Shown one piece after another: positions 32,046-43,180 of a DNA stretch of 64,000 nucleotides. The DNA comes from Mesocentrotus franciscanus (Eukaryota; Echinodermata; Echinoidea; Camarodonta; Strongylocentrotidae). Position numbers and translations under genes: made by a program. A model generated the notes under the pieces. The model worked only from the letters and a program-made list of their open reading frames with translations. It was not told where the DNA came from and did no database searches. The DNA lies in contig CP137675.1 of assembly GCA_037976565.1 (NCBI GenBank), forward strand, positions 10,558,534-10,622,533, in the 5' to 3' direction. How positions within the stretch are numbered: the stretch's first letter is position 1; each line of letters starts with the position of its first letter.

Positions 32046-33264
32046 TTTATGTTGCAGTAGAAGCCGCCATTGGGTGTATTGCCATAATATTGGCTTGGCA
32101 TGAAGATATATTGCTTCCAGACAAGTTGGCTAGCATCTGACCCTTGAAAGCTAAGATTACAACATTCATCACTAATTATTTATTCTTTTGTAAGATTTCA
32201 CTTTACCAGAATGAAAGACTCGGCAATAAATTGAATTCTACAGCAATTATGATCATCAGTCTGATAAAATGCTGAAGATTTATATCATCTTGATTCAGTT
32301 TAAAACGATTGAGTTTGATGAATTGGAAATGGGAGGCATTGGTTAAAGTTACCCGGTACTAGGAAAATGAGATGCTCCCTTTCAACTGTTAGATTTAAAT
32401 ACCAGTGTGGTTTTATTGATGCAATGAATTATTTCCATTCAATTGAAGCCACTATATCCTAAACGGTTTCAATATTATGTTGTTTAATTTTCAACAGATA
32501 ATATCGGTTATCTGATTCAAGACTGGAAAATGGTAATTTTGCGAAAACAATCCTTCCGTCAATTGTGGCTACTGTTTTATGCAACATTGCATGTGCAGCA
32601 AACAGGCAACTGTGGTGAAAGTCAAGGAAAAAAAACCAAAGTGTTAACAGAAAGAAGCAAAGAAGCTTTTCTTTGTTCAAGAAATATGAAGTCCAATATT
32701 ATTGATTGGTAGCTTAACCACCTAAGGCACTGATGATAAAAATTGATCTAGAAGAAAAAGGGCATACAGTTTGTGTACATGAGTACATTCAACCTTTGTG
32801 GGGAAAAAGGATGATATGAAGGACAAAAATGGGTATCAGAAATGGCAATATTGTATACTTTCGCGATAATAATTCTATATTTTGTGATTTGGCTCAATTA
32901 CTTTTGACTCAGAGTCCTAGAAACTATGCCAGATCCATGAGTAGAAGGGCAAATTTATGCAAACACTGTATCCATTGTTGTCTCATGACTATAATGCATT
33001 TGATGCTAGGAATTTCAAAATAGTAAATAAGCTTTAAAATTTGTAAATTGGCAACATGTGGAGAGATTTAAAATCTTTTGTTTTTCTTTAGAAATGGGCC
33101 ATATTTTCAACTTTTAGAACAATTTTGCCCATATATATTGTTTTCAGAGACATTAAACTTCATTTTAACAATGTAGCATTAAAAGAAATGTTATTGTTGC
33201 CAATTCAAAAAAACAATATGTAATCAAAATTGCCCTAAAAATCTGTATTGAAATGGTTAAACAA
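32046..33264. other. Unique AT-rich stretch
   Basis: Nothing recognised. Confidence 0.4.
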
Positions 33265-33720
33265 ATACATATAAGAGATGTGGAGAGATGAAGAGACACT
33301 AAGATGGATAGTAAAAGAAAGATAAAATGGGGAAAGGCAAGGAGAGAGACAGAGACGTAGTAGAGATGTTTTAGAGAAGGGGAGGAGAGAGGAGAATGAG
33401 AGAAACAGTAGAAAGCAGCTGTTAAAAGGAGAGAGAGAGAGAGAGATAAGCAAGAAATGAAGAGAGAAAGACAAAGAAAGCAAGTTCAAAAGATGAAGGT
33501 AAGAGAGAAAGAGAGATGAGAGAGACAGTGTGAGAGGGGAAAAAGCATGAGTGAGAGAGAGAGAGAGAGAGGCAAGAGAGAAAGAAAAAAACAAGAGCAA
33601 AGGAGGGAAAAGAGATTTAAAAAAAAATAGAAAGATGGAGGAGAGAGACAGTGATACAGATAGAGAGAGAAAAGGAAATATAGAAAGAGATAAAGAGACA
33701 GAGCAAGATAGAGGCACTAC
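33265..33720. repeat. Purine-rich GA tract, ~450 bp
   Basis: GAGAGA with AAAGA/GGAGA interruptions. A 173-codon minus-strand frame is Leu/Ser-rich low complexity. Confidence 0.85.
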
Positions 33721-34286
33721 GGTAGATCCATAACACTTGCATACATTGACAATCAATTTATCAAATTAGGAAGACTGATTGAAGATGTTCATTCTAAAGT
33801 CTACAATCTTTTCTGCCTATAGTGCTCAGTTAATTTGTTTACCTTCCATCATCTGTGACAGAACATAGATCATTTCTGAAGAGGTAAATTTGTCTTATAA
33901 ACACAAAGCACATGAATATTGACAAGTGTAACTGGTCTTTGCAAGTACTTATTTGTATCCTTACAGAGATGTCTGATGTGGAGTAGAAATGCCAATGTAT
34001 GTAAACAGAAACAGAAGTGAGTTGAAATAGAAATAGGTACTTGAAATCTTGATTTAACTTGCTATTTTTTTATCAAGTTTGTAGTGCTCACATAATTTTG
34101 GTCACTCAATGATGATCAGTTTCGGTTGAGACCACCTTAGCAGTCAGTTAAAATTCACTTTCCATTATTACATCTGCCTTTGTTTTCCTTATATGATGGC
34201 CTCTGTGAAGACCATAATGTATGCTTTGTTACTCTACCCTATCTTGATTCATAATGAACATTATTTTCCTTTTTGTTTTTCTGTAG
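33721..34286. other. Unique stretch ending in a splice acceptor
   Basis: Nothing else recognised; the final 25 bases form the polypyrimidine tract of the candidate exon at 34287. Confidence 0.4.
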
Positions 34287-34353
34287 GATGACTTGATGTT
34301 TCTGTGCCATGACGTCGAACCTCTTCATGTTCTAGATGCGTAAGGACTTACAG
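34287..34353 (+). other. Candidate non-coding (5' UTR) exon with uORFs
   Basis: 67 bp between a strong acceptor (TTTTTGTTTTTCTGTAG ending 34286) and a consensus donor ACAG|GTGAGC at 34353/34354. All three frames contain stops. It has four ATGs, three of which start short upstream ORFs that close inside the exon: 2 codons, 15 codons ending TAA, and 8 codons ending TAG (the fourth ATG is internal to the last). This suits a translationally restrained 5' UTR. Splice-site evidence only. Confidence 0.5.
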
Positions 34354-34445
34354 GTGAGCATTTCTAAAGTCATCTTTAGGCGTATAAGAAGACTGTTCAG
34401 ACAAGAAGTACAAAGACAGTGTTGTCAGGCGTCTAATCGTCCACC

Positions 34446-34514
34446 AAGAGCTAGAAGAGCATTAACTAATATACTTTAATGTGGAGTTATAGCTCTCCTG
34501 ACTCTTAACAGACT
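34446..34514 (+). repeat. Dispersed hairpin family, copy at 34.4 kb
   Basis: AAGAGCTAGAAGAGCATTAAC with a degenerate right arm GTTATAGCTCTCCTGACTC and tail TTAACAGACTG. It lies ~120 bp before MITE B copy 1. Confidence 0.6.
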
Positions 34515-34636
34515 GAATGGGTTTTAAGGTTTCTTAGGTGTGTTGAGTGTAGGATATGAGCCTAACAACCAATCCATAGGATCTCAGCATTTTCATATCT
34601 TCTCTAGATGTACAAGCAAGTATTAATGTGGTACAG

Positions 34637-34914
34637 GGGGGTGTTTCACAAAGACTAAGATCGACTTTAAGTTAGACTTAAGTATAACAGGCCGTTCGTG
34701 CCATTGTTTCCTTTCACCATTATGATCTTTAGATAATATTTTTTCCTTCAACAATGAATTATCAAAAAATGTAAGTTTTGTAGATTTTTTACCATGATTT
34801 GTACGTCCCGTGAGAGACCAATGCCAGTAAATGATGAGAGAAAACAATGGCATGAACGGCCTGCTATACTTAAGTCCAACTTAAAGTCGATCTTAGTCTT
34901 TGTGAAACACCCCC
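34637..34914 (+). mobile_element. MITE family B, copy 1
   Basis: 278 bp with long inverted ends: GGGGGTGTTTCACAAAGACT, then AGATCGACTTTAAGTT and AGTATA(A/G)CAGG..CGTTC, mirrored to CCCC at 34914. CAG lies on both sides. The central ~140 bp is nearly identical but inverted relative to copy 2 at 42728. CWG-type target and G-rich end suit PIF/Harbinger-like MITEs (inference). Confidence 0.85.
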
Positions 34915-35429
34915 AGATCCATTTGACACAAAGATTCAAAAAGTTGTTGAGTTGTTGAGTGTCAGTAAAGAAATGGCTTTGGGTTTGTTCACAGTGATGT
35001 GAGTTTTGAAATAATTATAAGGATGACAAGAGTCAGATTTAAATACCTCCATATCTACTTCAGATGTACATAACATGGTCGCAAGAACTTTTGAAAAATT
35101 AACAAGGTATTGCCTCTATCAAAAGAAACCTTGATGCTGAGGATATCTTTTGAAGGCAGAGAGGGGTTCATGTTCTTCTCAATGATGCAAGCATTCTTGA
35201 GTTTGGTTCTAATTTAAAATTGTTGAAGCTCTTCTAGCAAACAAAGTTATGTCTCTATCAATGCGTGCTCCTCGGTATGCAGGCTGTAATTTGCTAACAA
35301 ATTGAATTTGTCAAAACCCTTTGCAGTTGTTTACTTGAGGAATATACTGTTACCAAAGACTCTGATGCAACAACAAGGATAAGATATAATTTGATTAGAG
35401 GGTATGCGATAGGTAAACAAATGGAGGAA
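34915..35429. other. Unique non-coding stretch
   Basis: Nothing recognised. Confidence 0.4.
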
Positions 35430-35443
35430 CAAGCAACATGGCA

Positions 35444-35474
<31 letters not shown>

Positions 35475-35588
35475 GGAGGGGAAACAAAAGAATTGTAAGG
35501 AGAAGAAAAGAGAGGAAGATAGTGAGAGAGGGGGAAGGAAATAGAATATTGGAGGAAGAGAGGGGGAGAGAGATAGAGAGAGAAAGGA

Positions 35589-35619
<31 letters not shown>

Positions 35620-35670
35620 AGGAATTGATAGGAGAAATAGGAGAGAGAAGAATGAAAAAAGAAGGCATGC
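35430..35670. repeat. (GA)n-rich tract
   Basis: Two purer (GA)n runs (35445-35470, 35588-35615) in a purine-rich stretch. Confidence 0.9.
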
Positions 35671-36050
35671 AATGCAACATGGAGATAATAACTCAGAAGC
35701 ATAGCTATGGAATAAAGTAGATTTTAGGATTAAGAAAATGTATGGAATGAGGTTTATTTCGCACCATACTTAACAACACGTTTACAGAAGTGGTATGAAT
35801 AGATTTGGAAAAGGAGCTTCTTCCAGATGAAAGAAAAAAAAAACCTACAGGGATCAAGAAGATACCATATGAGAGAAGAATGAAAGAGTCAAATGTAAAA
35901 TCTTTCATCAAAACAAAAGATAAGTTGTGATGATAGACAGGACAGGTGTATAGTAGACCTATGGCAAATAGATAACAATTACAAATGAGAGGGGAAGGTT
36001 AAATTCTGCACACCAGGTGATGTCAGTATTTATAGTCTAATGGCATTACC
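35671..36050. other. Unique non-coding stretch
   Basis: Nothing recognised. Confidence 0.4.
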
Positions 36051-36438
36051 TTAAAGGCATCGTTTAGCAATGTTTCCAGTTTTACAAATCTGAGATGCAT
36101 GGCCCTACGTGTTATCAGTGTCTGTGATATGGTGTAATATTGAAGCCCTAAAAAAATTGCTCTTCAAAATGATCATGAAGTGCCTCAAAAAGTAAAAAAT
36201 TTGAGTGACTGGTTTTACCATACTCATTTTCCCCAATAGACTGTAGTTGAAATTTCAATTTCCAATCATAAATATCTTGATAATCAGACAGGCGATCAGC
36301 TTGTAAAAGTCATGGGATTCCTGACTCATGGGAGTATGGGATTCCTGACTGACCTAAAGGTTTATAATTATGATTGCAGCATGAGCTAAATCCAGGATTT
36401 TGTGTAGAATCTGAGGCAATGATACCCAATCCCTTTAA
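36051..36438 (-). mobile_element. MITE family A, copy 4
   Basis: The only minus-strand copy: starts TTAAAGGCATCGTTTAGCAA and ends ACCCAATCCCTTTAA. An internal ~24-bp duplication is present at about 36311-36352 (TGGGATTCCTGACT twice). Confidence 0.75.
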
Positions 36439-36511
36439 TAGCTTGTTCAGACTAAAGGATATTTATACAACATTTTGTTTAAGACTATAATGAATCATCT
36501 TACAGCAAAAG

Positions 36512-36725
36512 GGGGCGTTCACACTAGAATAACAACATTGCATAAAGAAATGTATAAAGAAATTGGTTTTGAAGAGGTGAGTTGACATGAAAGCTGGCCA
36601 ATCATCGATGCATGCTCACGATAAGTCCAACCCAGTTGCACGATTTTCATGCAATATGACGTTCAAACTAGAACGGGACCGAATTCTCTATTGAGTTTTC
36701 ATTCAAAACTATGAGTTTTGCTATC
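36512..36725 (+). mobile_element. Interspersed repeat E, copy 2
   Basis: Matches the reverse complement of 21838-22040; begins GGGGGCGTTCACACTAGAAT and contains GTTTTGAAGAGGTGAGTT. An AGACTAGAAGAG motif at ~36768 may mark its far end. Confidence 0.55.
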
Positions 36726-37039
36726 AATACACCATTTCATTATTTGATGTTTCTTTACACTATGTTTAGACTAGAAGAGTAGTAACACTTATCATATAGC
36801 TGTAAGATTCTCTTTATAGTGATACGATGAACTCCTGTAGGCTAAACAGGGGGGTTCAAGTTTGGTATTTCTGTAGTGGTTTGCAGGTGTAGGTTATCCC
36901 CTGTACTATTTTTGCAGCAGGCGGTGTGTAATTACCGGTGATTGCTATCGATTTGAATTATGAAAGCAATCATCTCTCGTGGCTCGAGGGATATTATAAA
37001 CTCACCCAGGATATATAATAGTCTGCTATTTGGGAAAGA
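36726..37039. other. Unique non-coding stretch
   Basis: Nothing recognised. Confidence 0.35.
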
Positions 37040-37325
37040 TATTGGAGTTTGAAGCCCCCTTCCTCTCCCACTCTCTTTCCACTCTCTCTATCTTTCTATC
37101 TCTCTCTCTCTCTCTCTCTGTCTATCTCTCTATCTCTCTCTCTTCCTGCTCCCCTCTCCCTATCCTCCACTTCTTTCTCTCTCTGTCTCTTTTTCCATCC
37201 CTCTTTCTCCCTCCTTTCACCTTCCCCCACCCTCTCTCTCTCTCTCTCTCTCTCTTTCTGTTTCTCTATTTCTCTCTTGCCCTTTCTTTCACTCTGAACT
37301 CTGCACTGGCTTCACCCTTCCTCTC
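37040..37325. repeat. Pyrimidine (CT)n-rich tract
   Basis: Starts AGCCCCCTTCCTCTCCCACT, similar to the anchor of the modules at 54.7-54.9 kb, then ~260 bp of CTCT. Confidence 0.85.
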
Positions 37326-37424
37326 ATAATTTTAGGAACAAACACAATTCCACACAAGGTCTTTGATATTAGTTGTGAAGGCAAATTCAACTTGATATGA
37401 AGATGTTACATGTAGCTGGTTGCA

Positions 37425-37610
37425 CTGAAGAGAGAGAGACACACACACAGACAGACATGGAGTGAGTGAGAGAGAGAGAGAGAGAGGGGGAGGGAGAGAG
37501 GAAAGAGAGTGGGAGAGGAAGAGAGGGTAAAAGGGGAGAGAGAGCGGAATAGAAAGAGGGTGAGTGAGTGCAGAGAGTAAGAGAGAAAGGGAGAGAGTGA
37601 GGGGCAAGCA
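37425..37610. repeat. (GA)n-rich tract
   Basis: GAGAGA with a short ACACACACAGACAGACA block at its start. Confidence 0.9.
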
Positions 37611-37904
37611 TGCAATGGTGAAGAAGAGTGACAATTAAACAAACAAGTTGGCTGTCACCAGGTATACTAGATCTTTCTTTATCAAGAAATACAAACACAT
37701 TATGTTTATAATCAATCACATAGCGTCAGACCAGCCAGGAGTAGAACAAATCGGTCATCATCACCAGAATCTTCACCTACATACTGCTTGTAACTAGCAA
37801 TAGAGAAGAGAAGAATGGGAAGCTGGTGGAAGAAAGTGTATTATAAAAGTGGAACCGATTGCAGTAGATTATAAAAACAATAAATTGAAATTATGAAGAA
37901 AGTT
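37611..37904. other. Unique spacer between GA tracts
   Basis: Nothing recognised. Confidence 0.4.
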
Positions 37905-38265
37905 GTGTGTGTATATGTGTCTGTTTGTATGAGAGTGAGAAAGAGAGGGGGGAGGAAGGAACAGATAGAGTGGCAGACAGACAGAGGGAGAGAGAAACTG
38001 GGTGAGAAAAAGGGAAAGAGAGGAGACAGCCGAGTGTGGATAATAGAGAGAAAGGGATAATCAGACAACGAGAGATACAAGAGTGAGACGGAAGGAGATC
38101 ATGGGGAAAAGAGGGGAAGACAGGGAGAGGTAGAGAAGGAGAAAGAGAGAAAGAGGGGAAAGGAGAGAGAGGAGATAGAGAGAGAGAAAGAGAGAGAGAG
38201 AGAGAGGGGGAGGGAGGAAGGAAGGCAGGGAGAGAAGAGGAGAGGAGAGGGAATGGAGAGATACC
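37905..38265. repeat. (GA)n-rich tract, ~360 bp
   Basis: Interrupted purine repeat. Minus-strand frames of 79 and 154 codons that cross it are low complexity. Confidence 0.9.
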
Positions 38266-38946
38266 TCAAGCAAGATGATTGGTAAATGAAAAACAGAAGA
38301 AAAAAGAACTGACCTCAAAATTGATGATGAACGTGATCTCAAAATGTGCCAAGTGTTTGGTTTTTGTGCGAAGACGCTGAACCATTGTGTATGCAGCCTC
38401 TCATATTTTCCTCGCTCCACCATCGATCTCAAAATTGGCATGTCCATTTTTTTACCACCATTTCTCAACAACTTGTGTTGTTTGTTCTGAATCCCTTTAT
38501 AATGGTACTTGAATAGGTATATCATTACAAAACATGCCAGTTTTTATTGATGTGATGTCGATTCTAGGTACCTTAATTGCTTTCTTCTTATGAGTCAACA
38601 TGAAGTATGGCTGTTATATTTGGACCAAATTCCATTAACTACATTTACTGTGCCTTTTTTTTAGATGATGGATATAATGTCAATCGGTCTGTCAAGAGCC
38701 CTGCCATTTTGAAATGTGCTGGTAATAATAGAACATGAAATTGATTCAGGTTATAATATATAATTATAATCTCTAATGGACCTATAAAGAATGAATGTGA
38801 CTATAAATCTGTCCATTAATGTCTATCAAATAATACTCTTAAAAAAGTCTTACTTTTTTTTGTAAAATACACTTTATAAATTCTCTATCAGCACAATTTT
38901 TTTTTAAAGCTGCATTTTACTTCTTAAAGTTTAGCTGAAAAGAACC

Positions 38947-38950
<4 letters not shown>
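38266..38950. other. Unique non-coding stretch
   Basis: Nothing recognised. Confidence 0.4.
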
Positions 38951-38983
<33 letters not shown>

Positions 38984-39035
38984 TAAATCTCCTCTAATAG
39001 TAATACTACCCTCTCTCTCTCTCTCTCTCTCTCTC
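38951..39035. repeat. Two short (CT)n tracts
   Basis: (CT)12-14 at ~38953-38978 and 39013-39034. Confidence 0.9.
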
Positions 39036-39370
39036 CTGTCATCCACTCCTTAATCTATCAGTTCCCTCTCTTTGTCTTTTTTTTATTCCTGCTCATCTAA
39101 AAGAAAAGAAAACAACTTTTCTAATGTGTTCTGGAAGTAAAATATCTGCTGTACCAAGCTTAGGATATAATGATATGCAATCAGATTGACCTATTTTGTA
39201 AGCCAGGTGGATGGATTTAAGATTTTCTTTTTTTATCTTTTCAATCGGTAGATACCATCTGATATGATAATTGCGTTCAAAGGTAATGAATAAATTTCCA
39301 TAGAGAAAAGCTTTATGCAATGCTGGTCAACCGTCTGTATAAAAATATCAACAATAACATTGTCTGTTTG
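39036..39370. other. Unique non-coding stretch
   Basis: Nothing recognised. Confidence 0.4.
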
Positions 39371-39436
39371 GAGCCAGAAGGATGCTAACTCAAATATTTT
39401 AGCACAGAGTTAACACCTTTCTGGCTCTGAACAGGT
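39371..39436 (+). repeat. Dispersed hairpin family, best-paired copy
   Basis: GGAGCCAGAAGGATGCTAAC pairs with GTTAACACCTTTCTGGCTC (one bulge), then TGAACAGGTG. Loop ~20 nt. It ends 15 bp before MITE B copy 3. Confidence 0.8.
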
Positions 39437-39451
39437 GTTTGTAAATAGCCA

Positions 39452-39744
39452 GGGGGTGTTTCACAAAGATCCTAAGTTGGACTTAACAATTATGGAAAGC
39501 CGTTAGCATCTATGAAAATATTTTGTAAAAGTTATTTTAATAGGCATAAAATGTTGATTCAAAGCCTTTATATTTTCTATTATGAAGGAGATTTCATGTT
39601 CTTGATGTGGAATTTATGAAAAGTCTAAAATACTTGAATTTTCTCTTTTGAAAATATATAATTTTAAGGCTACAAATGGCTCTCCATAATTTTTAAGTCC
39701 AACTTAGAGTTAAGTTCGACTTAGGATCTTTGTGAAACACCCCC
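39452..39744. mobile_element. MITE family B, copy 3 (divergent)
   Basis: 293 bp. Ends GGGGGTGTTTCACAAAGATC and its mirror, with ACTTAACAATTATGGA / CCATAATTTTTAAGT further in. The interior is unrelated to copies 1 and 2. Flanks CCA(G) / CTG fit a CWG site loosely. Confidence 0.75.
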
Positions 39745-40194
39745 CTGGATAGACATGCATTTGTCAGTGTAGGATATAGTCTTCTGGCTGTAATGAATAC
39801 TAGTGGAAAGCAGTATGGAATCAGGTTAGGTTTTCTGTTTAAAAAAAAACAGAACATAAATTGCCAAGATGGAGGAGCATTTTAGTGGAAGATGTGAAGT
39901 GTGAAGGGGATGAATATATTTACATGGCATAGAGGTCAGTTTTGCTGAAAAATAAATAAAGGATATATTTGTAAGGGGCTAGGAAGGATTTGCATATTAG
40001 TGAAGATTCTCTTTTGGGGTGCCAAATAGATTTACACAATGAAAAGCTGTATGGAATTGGGTCAGTTTTGCTGTAAAATAAATCCAGCATTTTTATATAT
40101 TTTATTGGTCTTAAGAAGTATAAGATGTGACAAAACATATGTAACACATCAATGAAATGTCATGTACAAGAAAATAAACCAAAAACAAGCATGA
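39745..40194. repeat. Weak diverged repeats
   Basis: GGTTAGGTTTTCTG, GGTCAGTTTTGCTG and GGGTCAGTTTTGCTG occur at about 39822, 39932 and 40059, two of them followed by AAAATAAAT. A decayed ~115-bp tandem array is likely. Confidence 0.4.
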
Positions 40195-42180
40195 AAGCTA
40201 GAAAGTTCAAACTTGCAGAGCATTTTAGTACACTGATCATGCTCAGAAGCTCTTTCACATGTATCCTTTTCAAATTTCTTAGTGCATTGTGACACCACTC
40301 AAGGGAGAGCTAGATTCAAGATTCAAAGAGAGAGTTTGCAGTGTGCCACTTTTCCAAGGTGATATATCTTCAAAAATCACTTTAGAGAAACTCTTTCTCC
40401 AAGAAAGTTTGATAACAACTCTTGTACGTAAAAGTATGTCTTGGGAATTCATGAAGACTGGTAACTTCAAACTTGTAGAATTTTTAACTTCACCGATCAC
40501 GGCTTTAGAGCTCTTTCACATTTACAAACATCGCTTAGTGCATGCTGATACCTCACGAGGGACACATCTTAGAAGAATGATCCAGCAAAGCTCACACCCT
40601 GCACTTATTTAATGATTATTTAACCACTCTGTATTTTTCTCCTTGCTTTGGTTGAAAGGGAGAATTCACATTATACCACTTTTACAATGTGATAAATTTT
40701 CAAGACAAATATTTTCTAGAAGGAAGACCACTACAGATTCTTGCACATGCAAGTATTTTTTAGACACTCATCAAATAAAGGTTGTTCAAACTTGCCAATT
40801 TTTAAAGTATTTTTATAATGTGATGAATCTTCAAGACAAATATTTTCTAGAAGAATAACCACTACAGATTCTTGCACATGCAAGTGGTCCGTAGGCACTC
40901 ATCAAATCTAGGTCGGTCAAACTTTCAGAAAAATGTAATACTCTGATCACGCTCAGGAACTCTTTCACATATACCCTTTACAAATCTCTCATTGCAGCCT
41001 GACACCTCACAGTAGAGAGCTACAACACTTCCTTTGCTGGGCCATTGCGAGCATTGTCCAAACCGCAGGTATTAAATGATTATATGCACTTCTCTCTCTC
41101 TCTTTCTGTGGTTGAATGATAGAATTTGTAATGTAGCACTTTTTCATGTTGATAAAACTTGAAGAAAAACACTTTTTGTACGAGAAGGATTGCTGAAGAT
41201 TTCTGGCACGTACCTGTCAGGCGCTTCATAATGCCTAGAAAACTCAAACTTGCAGGATATATTAGTACCCCGATCACGGTCGAGGAGCTCTTGTATCTAT
41301 TAAAGCTTGGTTCAGATATGCACCGCTAAACCGTGGTGGTTCTGTCATGACATAAGTGTGAACACTTCATGTGTGGACACTTCACAAGGCTAGGTGAATA
41401 TGCGTAGGAGCTCTGTTGCGTTCAGTTGCTAATCATTTACACGCTTTAAAAATAACACCACCTTTAACTGCAGCATTTGAGAAGGAGCCTTTACAAATCT
41501 CTTAGCGTACATGCTGACACCTCACAAGGGACACCTAGAATATATTCCCTTTCTAGAATTAGTACCCAGAATTGCAGTATAGTTCACTCTACTATTTCTT
41601 GGACAATTTTATGACTGTCGTACTATTCTCTCTCTTCAGTCAAGTATAAGAACTGGTTATGTACTTCCTCTTTATTACTTTCTAGAACTTTGTTTTCTTG
41701 AAGAAAGATAAGTGAAGATTCTCGATATCATTCATTTCATGATAACTAGAAAGTTCAAATTTGTAGAATATTTTCAGTCCACTGATCCGGACTCGGGGGC
41801 TCTTTCACATACTGGTAACAACTACATTATCCATACCCTTCCCAAGTTTTGTAATTTTTTAAGTATGCAAAACTTGATTTGTCCCGATTTATGTTTCTTG
41901 AGAATGTGACATATTGAGGCTTACATCTAAAAAGTATTCAACAAAGGCCATAATTCAAGCAGTCAACTTTCATTCTTGAGTTACGAAAAAAACACAAACA
42001 CATTAAATTTACAAGAGGTGTGAATAATTCAGTTGTTTACTGTATATCCTTTACAAATCTCTTGGCGCATTCTGACACCTACTACACACCAGCATAGTTC
42101 ACACTGCCATCTGTGGATGATTCTATAATGATCTCCTCAGTCTATTCTTCTTTCTTTGGTCGACTGATGGAACATACATC
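40195..42180. repeat. Diverged tandem array, ~325-bp unit, interrupted
   Basis: The block GATCA(C/T)G(G/C)TC..GAGCTCTTTCACAT recurs at 40236, 40495, 40946, 41271 and 41784. It is followed by CTTTACAAATCTCTTAG and TGACACCTCACAAGGG. Subtracting MITE C copy e (190 bp) from the 513-bp interval, or an internal ~128-bp duplication (40680-40930) from the 451-bp interval, gives ~323 each, matching the clean 325-bp interval. One 107-codon frame inside (40289-40612) is not recognisable. Confidence 0.75.
41302..41491 (+). mobile_element. MITE family C, copy e
   Basis: Left end AAGCTTGGTTCAGATATGCA and right end TTTGAGAAGGAGCCT, with GCAGTTGCTAATCATTTACA-like... core pieces. TTA lies on both sides (TTA|AAGCTT; AGCCT|TTA). 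It splits the array phrase CACATATACC/TTTACAAATC seen intact at 40968, so it inserted after the array formed. Confidence 0.75.
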
Positions 42181-42637
42181 AGTATGCTCTAGTCATGTCA
42201 GATAACACATTTGAGTGCATGCTCCAAATAGTGTGGCAGTATAGGGTTTCGTGCAGCAAATATAGAGAAACATGAAAATTCCCTCTCCAAGGGATGAATA
42301 TCTGTTGGATACTTTGATATTTCATAGTTTGCACTGTGTGTCTTCTGTCAGTGTGCTTTGATAGCTAAAGTGATAGTGGTTAATTATGGTTAATTACGGT
42401 TACTGTGGAGATAGATTGTGGACCAAAATAGTATATTGGATTGAATTTGTTTTATAAAAAAAAAATGGTGAGAGGGAAGCAGTATAAGATTATTAAATTG
42501 GGATAAGTTTGAGTAGAAAGATAGCAAAACATAAAAGAATGTGATTGTGATAGAAGGTGCATATGAGCAAGGACTGAGAGTGAAACAGAGGGAATGAAAG
42601 GAGAGGTTGAGATGGTCAGAGAAAGAGAAAAGAGATA
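42181..42637. other. Unique non-coding stretch
   Basis: Nothing recognised. Confidence 0.4.
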
Positions 42638-42717
42638 TTAACTCATTGACTACCGAATTCTCTCATTCCCATAGGCTTAATACAGGGACCACCTGGTTCC
42701 TGTAGGCAATGGGTTAA
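42638..42717 (-). mobile_element. 80-bp TTAA-ended element I, copy 1
   Basis: TTAACTCATTGACTACCGAA at the left and TGTAGGCAATGGGTTAA at the right form an imperfect inverted repeat. The middle has TCTCATTCCCATAGG and AGGGACCACC. The reverse complement of 60082-60161 matches over the full 80 bp with roughly ten differences. Its tiny size and TTAA ends suggest a minimal MITE. Confidence 0.7.
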
Positions 42718-42727
42718 AAGAGATCTT

Positions 42728-43003
42728 GGGGGTGTTTCACAAAGACTAAGATCGACTTTAAGTTGGACTTAAGTATAGCAGGCCGTTCATGCCATTGTTT
42801 GCTATCATTATTTACTGGCATTGGTCTCTCAAGGGACGTACAAATCATGGTAAAAATCTACAAAACTTACATTTTTGATAATTCATTATTGAAGGAAAAA
42901 ATATTATCTAAAGATCATAATGGTGAGAGCAAACAATGGCACAAACGGCCTGTTATACTTAAGTCCAACTTAAAGTCGATCTTAGTCTTTGTGAAACACC
43001 CCC
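42728..43003 (-). mobile_element. MITE family B, copy 2
   Basis: 276 bp, ends GGGGGTGTTTCACAAAGACT and mirror, flanked by CTT on both sides (42725-42727, 43004-43006). The centre is the inverse of copy 1, with few differences by eye. Inserted 10 bp after element I copy 1. Confidence 0.85.
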
Positions 43004-43009
43004 CTTGTG

Positions 43010-43180
43010 TTGAGAGTGAGAGGGGAGAGGGAAAGAAAACCATGGAAAGAGAGATGGAGAGAGAAATAGTGAGGGGAGAGAGGGTGGTGGGGAATAAAGA
43101 AAGTGAAGGGGAGAAGGGCGAAAGAGAAAATGGAGGAGAGAGGAGGGGTGAGAGCGACATGACAAAATCAGAGAGAAAAT
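43010..43180. repeat. Purine-rich GA tract
   Basis: Begins right at the right edge of MITE B copy 2. Confidence 0.8.

Noticed and set aside
31673..32140. Long frames of poly-Leu, poly-Ser, poly-Arg and poly-Lys over the CTT array
   Set aside because: All frames on both strands of a triplet repeat stay open; composition is purely repeat-derived.
33235..33756. 173-codon minus-strand frame
   Set aside because: Low-complexity Ser/Leu/Phe from the GA tract.
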